64,000 bases of DNA. Source: Egibacteraceae bacterium (GTDB lineage: Bacteria > Actinomycetota > Nitriliruptoria > Euzebyales > Egibacteraceae). A program made the translations under genes and the position numbers. The first letter of the stretch is position 1. Each line of letters starts with the position of its first letter. Below are positions 58,083-64,000 of the stretch, piece after piece. The notes below the pieces were generated by a model. It made no database searches and was not told where the DNA came from. It worked only from the letters and a program-made list of their open reading frames with translations. The stretch covers positions 186,001-250,000 of the forward strand of contig JAUJNX010000004.1 in NCBI GenBank assembly GCA_030447925.1. Direction: 5' to 3'.

Positions 58083-59474
58083 TCAGCTGGCTGCCGGCGC
58101 GGGCCGTCCCTGGGCCTCCTCCAGGGGCACCGCGCCGACCTCGTCGTAGATGCGCACCAGGTTGGTCTCGCGCACCAGGAAGAACCCGATGATGAAGGTC
58201 ATCAGGGCGACGACGCCCGGGTACAGCAGCCCGGCGTAGATGTTGCCCGTCTGCTGCACGATGTAGGTCGAGGTCAGCGGGACGAGGCCGCCGAACACCC
58301 CGTTGCCGATGTGGTACGGCAGCGACAGCGACGTGTACCTGGTCCGTCCCGGGAACAGCTCCACCAGGAACGCCGCGATCGGCCCGTAGACCATCGTGAC
58401 GTACAGGATCTGGATGAAGACCAGCAGGACCAGCGCCACCGCGTTGTAGCCGTCCGGCCGGATGGAGTTGTTCATCGCCACGTAGATCGGGTACCAGGTC
58501 AGCACCCCCAGCAGGCAGCCGGCCAGGATGATCGGCTTGCGGCCGATGCGGTCCGACAGCGCGCCGAAGACGATGAAGAACGGCGTGGCGAGCAGGATGG
58601 CGATGCCGACGATCGTGCTGGACTGCACCAGGTCCAGCTGGTTCTCCGCCAGGTTCTGCAACCAGAACAGCGCGTAGAACTGGCCGGTGTACCACACGAC
58701 CCCCTGCCCGGCGGTCGCCCCCAGCAGGGCCAGGAGCATGAGCTTCCACGCCCCGCCCGCGAACGCGTCGCGCAGCGGCGCCTTGGAGGTCTTGCCCTCC
58801 GACTTCAGCTTGGAGAACAGCGGGGTCTCGCGCAGCCGCACCCGGATGTAGAGGGCGAAGACCAGCAGCAGGCCCGACAGCAGGAACGGCACGCGCCAGC
58901 CCCACTGGGTGAACGTCTCCTCGCCCATCAGCAGGCGGAGCCCGACGATCACCAGCAGGGACATCAGCAGGCCGAGGGTGGCCGTGGTCTGGATGAACGA
59001 GGTGTAGAAGCCGCGGCGCCCGTCCGGCGCGTGCTCGGCGACGTAGATCGCCGCGCCGCCGTACTCCCCGCCCAGCGCGAGGCCCTGGAGCAGGCGCAGG
59101 GCCAGCAGGATGATCGGGGCCGCGATGCCGATGGTGGCGTAGGAGGGCAGCAGGCCGATGACGAAGGTCGCCCCGCCCATGAGGCTGATGGTGACGAGGA
59201 ACGTGAACTTGCGGCCGACGATGTCACCGATGCGGCCGAAGAACGCGGCTCCGAACGGCCGCACGAGGAAGCCCGCGGCGAACGTGCCCAGGGTCTGCAG
59301 CAGCGCCGCACCCTCGTCACCGCTGGCGAAGAACTGCGTCGAGATGATCGCGGCCAGGCTGCCGAAGATGTAGAAGTCGTACCACTCGATGAGGGTCCCG
59401 GCGGAGGACGCCGAGATCACCGTGCTCAGCTTGTACTTGTAGGTGTCGTCGCTGCCCGCGGCCACCTGCGACAT
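58083..59474 (-). CDS. MFS transporter of the metabolite:H+ symporter (MHS) family
   Basis: A 463-residue protein with twelve helices, from ATG 59474 (AGGAGG 7 nt before). It shows the MHS marks ASSAGTLIEWYDFYIFGSLA, RPFGAAFFGRIGDIVGRK, LLQGLALGGEYGGAAIYVAEHAP and GALSDRIGRKPIILAG. Family members import ketoglutarate, shikimate, proline-betaine or other carboxylates with protons. With acs just downstream, a short-chain carboxylate is likely. Divergent from the DUF485/SSS operon. Confidence 0.9.
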   Translation of the reverse strand: MSQVAAGSDDTYKYKLSTVISASSAGTLIEWYDFYIFGSLAAIISTQFFASGDEGAALLQTLGTFAAGFLVRPFGAAFFGRIGDIVGRKFTFLVTISLMGGATFVIGLLPSYATIGIAAPIILLALRLLQGLALGGEYGGAAIYVAEHAPDGRRGFYTSFIQTTATLGLLMSLLVIVGLRLLMGEETFTQWGWRVPFLLSGLLLVFALYIRVRLRETPLFSKLKSEGKTSKAPLRDAFAGGAWKLMLLALLGATAGQGVVWYTGQFYALFWLQNLAENQLDLVQSSTIVGIAILLATPFFIVFGALSDRIGRKPIILAGCLLGVLTWYPIYVAMNNSIRPDGYNAVALVLLVFIQILYVTMVYGPIAAFLVELFPGRTRYTSLSLPYHIGNGVFGGLVPLTSTYIVQQTGNIYAGLLYPGVVALMTFIIGFFLVRETNLVRIYDEVGAVPLEEAQGRPAPAAS

Positions 59475-59627
59475 GCGCCCCCTCCTGCTCGGTTGCGGTC
59501 CTCGTGGGATCACGGAACGCCCGCGCGCCCGGCCCGGCAAGAGCGGTTCCACGAGCGGTCGGCAGGCGCGGACGAGCGGTCGGTCCGGACGACGAGCGGC
59601 GGGGGCGCGCGGCCTCCCCCGGGCGGG

Positions 59628-59633
59628 TACCGT
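59628..59633 (+). promoter_or_regulatory. Extended -10 TACCGT, likely promoter of the symporter operon
   Basis: TACCGT ends 8 nt before the ATG at 59642, so the transcript is probably leaderless. It is the likely promoter for DUF485, the symporter and the LytS/LytTR pair. Confidence 0.5.
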
Positions 59634-59641
59634 GACCGGTC

Positions 59642-59950
59642 ATGCGCGATGCGGGGGACACCGCGGCCGAGGTCGACGCGGCCTTCCGGACCCAGCGCCG
59701 CGTCGCCCTGGCGCACTTCGCGGTCTTCCTGCTCGTGCTGCTGGCGGTCCCGGCGCTGACCCTGGTCCTGGGCTGGTGGAGCGAGGGCCGCCTGGTCGGC
59801 GGGATGAGCCCGGCGTTCGTCATGACCGCCGTCGGGCTCTACGTCTTCTTCTTCGTGCTGGCCGCGGCGGCGGCGTCGCTGGCGGCGACCGTCGAGCACC
59901 GGATGCTCGGCGACCAGGACCCCGACCCCGACCCGGACCCGCTCCCGTGA
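59642..59950 (+). CDS. DUF485 small membrane protein
   Basis: A 102-residue protein with two helices (VALAHFAVFLLVLLAVPALTLVLGWW and SPAFVMTAVGLYVFFFVLAAAAASLAA). This size and two-helix layout next to an SSS symporter is the standard DUF485 arrangement, as with YjcH beside ActP. The tail is an Asp-Pro repeat. Its stop overlaps the symporter GTG (GTGA). It probably assists the transporter. Confidence 0.88.
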   Translation: MRDAGDTAAEVDAAFRTQRRVALAHFAVFLLVLLAVPALTLVLGWWSEGRLVGGMSPAFVMTAVGLYVFFFVLAAAAASLAATVEHRMLGDQDPDPDPDPLP

Positions 59951-61650
59951 GCAACCCGGGGGTCGTGACCGCCGCCGTGGTCCTGGCCGCCACGGCGGTG
60001 CTGGTCGTCGCCCTGCGCCCGCGCCGCGCCTCGACCGTGGACTTCTACCTGGCGGGCCAGCAGATCGGCGTGGTCACCAACGCCTGCGCCATCTGCGGCG
60101 ACTACTTCTCCGCCGCCTCGTTCCTGGGGGTCGCCGCCGCGGTCTACGCCTTCGGGCTGGACGGGGTCTGGTACGCCACCGGCTTCGCGGCCGGGTTCGT
60201 CCCGCTGCTGCTGTTCATCGCCGCGCCGCTGCGCCGGTTCGGCCAGTTCTCGCTCCCCGACTTCCTGGGCCGGCGGTTCTCGTCGGAGGCCGTGCGGCTG
60301 GTGACCGTCGCCGTGGTGCAGTTCGTGGTGCTCGGCTACCTCGTCCCCCAGGCGATCGCCAGCGGGCTGACGTGGGAGCTGGTGGTCGGGTCGGGGCTGC
60401 TCGGGCTGTCGCCGTACGTCAGCGGGGTGCTGTTCTCGACCGTCAGCGTCACCGCCCTGGTGCTCGTGGGCGGGATGCGCGGCACCACCTGGACCCAGGC
60501 GGTCCAGTTCCTGTTCAAGATGGCGATCCTGGTCTGGCTGGCGGGGGCGGTGGTCGTCGGCGGGTTCGACTACGGGCGCGCCGTCGGGGACCTGGACGCC
60601 GAACCCCTGGTCAACCCGGTGCGCGACGACGACGGCTGGCGCCTGGCCCCCGCCGACGACCGGCTGGGCGGCGGGCCGCCGCCGACCTTCGCCGAGCCGG
60701 GCGCGCGCTACGGGCCCGTCGAGCAGTTCGCGCTGGTGCTCACCCTGGTGCTCGGCACCTCGGGCCTGCCCCACGTCACCAACCGCTACTTCACCGCCCC
60801 GTCGGGGACCGCGGCGCGCACCACCACGGTGTGGGTGCTGGGGCTGGCCGGGGTCTTCTACGGCCTGGCGGTGCTGCTGGGCGTCGCCGCGAGGTCCCTG
60901 CTGCCCGGGGCCGTCGCGGGGCGGCCCTGGCTGGAGGCGCTGACCGTCGACGGGGTCCTGCGCGTGCCCGAGCACGCGCTGCTCGCCCTCGGGCGCCTGG
61001 TCGGCGGCGAGGCGGGGCTCGGCATCGTCGCCTCCGGCGCGCAGCTCGCGCTGCTGTCGGTCATCGCGGGGCTGCTGCTGGCGGGCGCCGCGTCGCTGGG
61101 CCACGACGTCTACGAGCGCCACCTCAACCCCTCCGCCACCCCGGCGCAGGCCGTCCGCGCCGGGCGGGCCGCGACGGTCGCGATCGCGGTCATCGCCACC
61201 CTGCCGGCCCTCGCCGTCCGGCCCGAGTACCTGTCGGCGCTGTTCCCGTCGTTCACCGCGACGATGGTGACGTGGGCGTTCGCGCTGGCCGGGTCGGCGC
61301 TGACACCCGTCGTGGTGCTGTCGATCTGGTGGGAGCGGACCACCGCGGCGGGCGCCGTGGCGGGCATGGTCGCCGGGGCGGCGACGGCGGTCGGCGCGGT
61401 CGCGGTGGCGCTGGCCGGCGGCGGGGCCGCGCTGCTGACCCCCACCTTCGTGGCCGCGCCCGTCGCGCTGCTGGTCGCCGTCGGGGTGTCGCGGGCCACC
61501 ACCGTCCCCGCCGACCTCGACGACGTCATGAGCCGCCTGCACGGCACCGCCGCCGACCGCCAGGCCGAGCGCCTGGCGGCCCTGACCATCACCGGCCTCG
61601 CCGACCCCGCCGCCCGCCGCACCCGCCCCGCCCCGGAGGCGCGGGCGTGA
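59947..61650 (+). CDS. Sodium:solute symporter family transporter (ActP-like acetate permease)
   Basis: A 567-residue protein with about 13 helices from the GTG at 59947. Conserved parts include VDFYLAGQQIGVVTNACAICGDYFSAASFLGV (first-helix break), FSLPDFLGRRFSSEAVRLV, VGGMRGTTWTQAVQFLFKM, LTLVLGTSGLPHVTNRYFTAPS and ERHLNPSATPAQAVR. This pattern fits the acetate/pyruvate branch of SSS. It lies between DUF485 and a LytS-like kinase, overlapping both, so uptake and sensing are coupled. It probably moves acetate or pyruvate with a cation; acs lies on the divergent side. Confidence 0.92.
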   Translation: MSNPGVVTAAVVLAATAVLVVALRPRRASTVDFYLAGQQIGVVTNACAICGDYFSAASFLGVAAAVYAFGLDGVWYATGFAAGFVPLLLFIAAPLRRFGQFSLPDFLGRRFSSEAVRLVTVAVVQFVVLGYLVPQAIASGLTWELVVGSGLLGLSPYVSGVLFSTVSVTALVLVGGMRGTTWTQAVQFLFKMAILVWLAGAVVVGGFDYGRAVGDLDAEPLVNPVRDDDGWRLAPADDRLGGGPPPTFAEPGARYGPVEQFALVLTLVLGTSGLPHVTNRYFTAPSGTAARTTTVWVLGLAGVFYGLAVLLGVAARSLLPGAVAGRPWLEALTVDGVLRVPEHALLALGRLVGGEAGLGIVASGAQLALLSVIAGLLLAGAASLGHDVYERHLNPSATPAQAVRAGRAATVAIAVIATLPALAVRPEYLSALFPSFTATMVTWAFALAGSALTPVVVLSIWWERTTAAGAVAGMVAGAATAVGAVAVALAGGGAALLTPTFVAAPVALLVAVGVSRATTVPADLDDVMSRLHGTAADRQAERLAALTITGLADPAARRTRPAPEARA

Positions 61651-62945
61651 GCCGGGCGGTGCGGGCGGTGCCGCGGATGGGCGGGTCGCCGCTGCTGGCG
61701 GCGGTGGTGGCCGGGCTGTGGCTGGTCGTGTGGCTGGTGACCCAGGTCGTCGCCGACCCGCCGCTGCCCGCGGGGGCGACCCTGCTGGCCGGCGTCGCGC
61801 TGTCAACGGCGCTGATCGTCGGCTACCCGTCGGCGCTGCGCGGCCCGCGCCAGGTGCGGCGCCCGGCCCGCCCGCCGCGGCGCGCGACCGACGTGCGGCT
61901 CCTGGACCTGGGCCCCGGGATCCCGCTGCGCCGCGGCCTGACCTTCGAGGCGGCCGAGCGCACCGCCCGCATCCTGCGCCCGCTGCTGGGGGGCGACGCC
62001 GTGGCGATCACCGACGCCCAGCAGGTGCTCGCCTTCGTCGGGCCGGGCCGCGACCACCACCTGCCCGGCCAGGCCCTGCGCACCGACGCGACCGCTCGCG
62101 TCCTGGCCACCGCGCGCACGGCGGTGGTCCGCGAGCGCGCGGAGCTGGGCTGCCCGGAGCGCCTCTGCCCGCTGCGCACCGCCGTGATCGCCCCGCTGGC
62201 GATCGACGCCCGCACGGTCGGCGCGCTGAAGGTCTACCGCACCGACGCCAGCACCCCCCGCCGCGAGACCGTCGAGGGGCTGGCCCGGATCCTGTCGCTG
62301 CACCTGGAGCTCGCCGAGCTGGACCGCGAGCGCCAGTTGGCGGCCGACGCCCGCCTCTCCGCCCTGCGCGCCCAGATCAACCCGCACTTCCTGTTCAACA
62401 CCCTGAACACGATCGCGTCGAAGTCGCGCACCGACCCGGAGGAGGCCCGCCGGCTGCTCCTGCGCCTGTCGGACTTCTTCCGCTACTCCATCCGCCAGGA
62501 CGGCCACTTCGCCGACTTCGGGCAGGAGTACTTCTTCGTGCGCACCTACGTGTCGCTGGAGCAGGCGCGCTTCGGGGACCACCTGCGGGTGCGCTACGAC
62601 GTCGACCCGCAGGTGCTGGGGGTGCAGGTGCCGGTGCTGGTCATCCAGCCGCTGGTCGAGAACGCGGTCAAGCACGGGCTGGCCGCCAAGGTCGGCGGCG
62701 GGACGGTGACCCTGCGCGCCCGCGTCGACCCGCTCGCGCGCATGACCGCGGTGACCGTGCGCGACGACGGCGTGGGCATGGACGCCGCGACCCTGGCGCG
62801 CGCCCGCGCCGGGGAGGGCGGGGGCGTGGGCCTGCGCAACATCGGCGAGCGCCTCGCCACCCTGTTCGGCGAGCGCTACGGCCTGGACGTGCGCTCCGCC
62901 CCCGGCGCGGGGACCACCGTCGACCTGCGCCTGCCGCTGTCATGA
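61647..62945 (+). CDS. LytS-family sensor histidine kinase with GAF-like domain
   Basis: A 432-residue kinase from the GTG at 61647 (GTGA overlap with the symporter). Two membrane helices (LLAAVVAGLWLVVWLVTQVV and LLAGVALSTALIVGYP) are followed by a GAF-like domain (about 85-215) with a cysteine pair in ELGCPERLCPLRTAVIAPL. The His-kinase domain has SALRAQINPHFLFNTLNTIASKS with the phospho-His, and the ATPase part has IQPLVENAVKHGLA, VRDDGVGMD and GGVGLRNIGERL. It lacks the large multi-helix sensor of classical LytS. It should control the symporter with the next gene. Confidence 0.92.
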   Translation: MSRAVRAVPRMGGSPLLAAVVAGLWLVVWLVTQVVADPPLPAGATLLAGVALSTALIVGYPSALRGPRQVRRPARPPRRATDVRLLDLGPGIPLRRGLTFEAAERTARILRPLLGGDAVAITDAQQVLAFVGPGRDHHLPGQALRTDATARVLATARTAVVRERAELGCPERLCPLRTAVIAPLAIDARTVGALKVYRTDASTPRRETVEGLARILSLHLELAELDRERQLAADARLSALRAQINPHFLFNTLNTIASKSRTDPEEARRLLLRLSDFFRYSIRQDGHFADFGQEYFFVRTYVSLEQARFGDHLRVRYDVDPQVLGVQVPVLVIQPLVENAVKHGLAAKVGGGTVTLRARVDPLARMTAVTVRDDGVGMDAATLARARAGEGGGVGLRNIGERLATLFGERYGLDVRSAPGAGTTVDLRLPLS

Positions 62946-63685
62946 GCCGGGCGCGCTGCCTGATCGTCGACGACGAGGCGCCCGCCCGCGAGGAGCTGCG
63001 CTTCCTGCTGCGCGGGTTCGACGACGTCCAGGTCGTCGGGGAGGCGACCGACGCCGAGGAGGCGCTGGTGCTGCTGCGCTCGATCCCCTACGACGTGGTG
63101 CTGCTGGACATCCGCATGCCCGGCGGGACCGGGCTGGAGGTCGCCGCGGCGCTGCGGACCCTGCCCCGCCCGCCGGCGGTGGTGTTCACCACCGCCTACC
63201 CCGACCACGCGGTCGCCGCCTTCGACCTGGCGGCCGCCGACTACCTGGTCAAGCCGTTCGACCGGGAGCGCCTGCGCCGCGCCCTCGACCGCGCGCTGGG
63301 CGACGGGCCCGACGAGGACGACCCGCGCCCCACGCCCCCGCCGCCGGTGCACGAACCGTTGCGCCGCATCCCCGTGCAGCTGGGGGACCGCACGGTGTTC
63401 GTCGACCAGGCCGACGTCGTCTACGCCAGCGCCGCCCGCGGCTACTCGTCGCTGAAGCTGGCCAGCGACCGCGTCCTGGTCAACGCGAGCCTCGCCGACC
63501 TCGAGCGGCGCCTGCCGCGCTTCTTCCGCGCGCACCGGTCGCACCTGGTCAACCTCGACCACGTCCGCGAGCTGGTGCCCGACTACCGCGGCAACCTCGT
63601 CCTGGTCATGGACGACCACCAGGCGAGCCGCATCGAGGTCAGCCGCCGCCAGGCCCGCGAGCTCCGCCGCCTCCTGCGCCTCTAG
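62942..63685 (+). CDS. LytTR-family response regulator
   Basis: A 247-residue regulator whose ATG overlaps the kinase stop (ATGA). The receiver has DDE near residues 10-12, D56 in VVLLDIRMPGG and K in YLVKPFDRERL. The LytTR DNA-binding domain is about 150-247: IPVQLGDRTVFVDQADVVYASAARGYSSLKL, then RFFRAHRSHLVNLDHVRELVPDYRGNLVLVM. It likely regulates the symporter and acs on sensing the solute, as in BtsSR/YpdAB pairs. Confidence 0.94.
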   Translation: MSRARCLIVDDEAPAREELRFLLRGFDDVQVVGEATDAEEALVLLRSIPYDVVLLDIRMPGGTGLEVAAALRTLPRPPAVVFTTAYPDHAVAAFDLAAADYLVKPFDRERLRRALDRALGDGPDEDDPRPTPPPPVHEPLRRIPVQLGDRTVFVDQADVVYASAARGYSSLKLASDRVLVNASLADLERRLPRFFRAHRSHLVNLDHVRELVPDYRGNLVLVMDDHQASRIEVSRRQARELRRLLRL

Positions 63686-63692
63686 CCAGCCG

Positions 63693-63720
63693 CCGGCGGC
63701 GTCCCGGCAGGCGCCGCCGG
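63693..63720 (+). terminator. GC-rich hairpin after the LytTR regulator
   Basis: CCGGCGGCG, a 10-nt loop and CGCCGCCGG: a 9-bp perfect stem. The following sequence is TACCCT rather than a T-run, so it may be a weak terminator or overlap the next promoter. Confidence 0.45.
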
Positions 63721-63755
63721 TACCCTGATGGTCATCCGGGGTACGGGAGATGACC

Positions 63756-64000
63756 ATGGACGTGGGTGTCGCGGAGTTGAAGGCCCACCTGTCGGAGTAC
63801 CTCGACCGGGCTGCGCGGGGTGAGGTCATCCAGGTGACCGAGCGCGGTCGCGCGAAGGCCATCCTGGCCCCCCTCCCCGGGCACGTCCGCCTCGACCAGG
63901 GCATCGCGGACGGCTGGGTCACGCCGGGCGACGGCAGCGCCCCCCACCCCGCCCGTCGCCGCTTCCGCGCGACCACGTCGGTGCAATCGATGATGGACGA
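63756..64000 (+). CDS. Type II antitoxin, Phd/YefM family (partial at window end)
   Basis: The ATG at 63756 has GGGAG 6 nt upstream. The protein begins MDVGVAELKAHLSEYLDRAARGEVIQVTERGRAKAIL, the signature of prevent-host-death antitoxins (a short DNA-binding N-terminus that represses its own operon), then a flexible tail (HPARRRFRATTSVQSMMDE) expected to wrap a toxin. No stop is reached by base 64000. A PIN-domain toxin often follows such genes; it would be outside the window. A possible -10 (TACCCT, 63721-63726) lies about 30 nt upstream. Confidence 0.88.
   Translation, partial: MDVGVAELKAHLSEYLDRAARGEVIQVTERGRAKAILAPLPGHVRLDQGIADGWVTPGDGSAPHPARRRFRATTSVQSMMD

Overview
The window is about 64 kb of very GC-rich DNA with actinobacterial hallmarks: GTG starts are frequent, many gene pairs overlap as ATGA or GTGA, and many genes have an extended -10 (TANNNT) only 6-9 nt before the start codon, which suggests leaderless transcripts. 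A wall-sorting signal of the LAxTG type, an ECF sigma/anti-sigma pair, a BTAD regulator, a DivIVA-like protein and an LpdA-type flavoprotein also fit a high-GC Actinomycetota. The species cannot be fixed from sequence alone. No rRNA, tRNA or CRISPR array was seen.

Layout. 1-9.8 kb: end of an ABC-2 permease, a methyltransferase, LpdA-like quinone reductase, a wall-anchored GH16 protein, two tandem Kelch proteins, a GT87-like membrane glycosyltransferase and an OmpR-type two-component system. 10-12.3 kb: a Tat-exported sulfatase overlapping its formylglycine-generating enzyme. 12.3-17.9 kb: a minus-strand set (AhpD-like, radical SAM, DoxX, small membrane protein, cupin, dTDP-sugar epimerase) divergent from a GT2/DUF2064 pair. 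17.8-22.8 kb: a type II NADH dehydrogenase fused to a membrane module that recurs three times in the next protein, then a methylmalonyl-CoA mutase large subunit. 23-34.8 kb: low-complexity surface or envelope proteins with tandem repeats, a GGDEF-EAL protein, a degenerate protein kinase and a DivIVA-like coiled coil. 34.8-37.7 kb: ECF sigma, RskA-type anti-sigma, COG4315 lipoprotein, LuxR regulator. 38-41.4 kb: sdhCDAB. 41.4-46.4 kb: a large BTAD/ATPase regulator followed by an IS5-family element inserted exactly at its stop codon. 46.4-51 kb: Ohr, glutamate dehydrogenase, oligoribonuclease, ABC-F ATPase. 51-53.6 kb: a less GC-rich islet with a TrmO/TsaA-like protein, an XRE/TPR regulator and two small divergent proteins. 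53.6-64 kb: trpS, GNAT, hydrolase, then an acetate/carboxylate module (acs and MHS transporter divergent from DUF485, SSS symporter, LytS/LytTR), and a Phd-type antitoxin cut by the window end.

A cross-cutting result is that many genes, including conserved ones such as the ABC-F ATPase, are broken by single-base shifts. At about 17 sites adding one G or C to a short homopolymer restores the conserved reading frame. This points to homopolymer undercalling in the assembly rather than wholesale gene decay, so several entries typed as pseudogene are probably intact genes in the organism.
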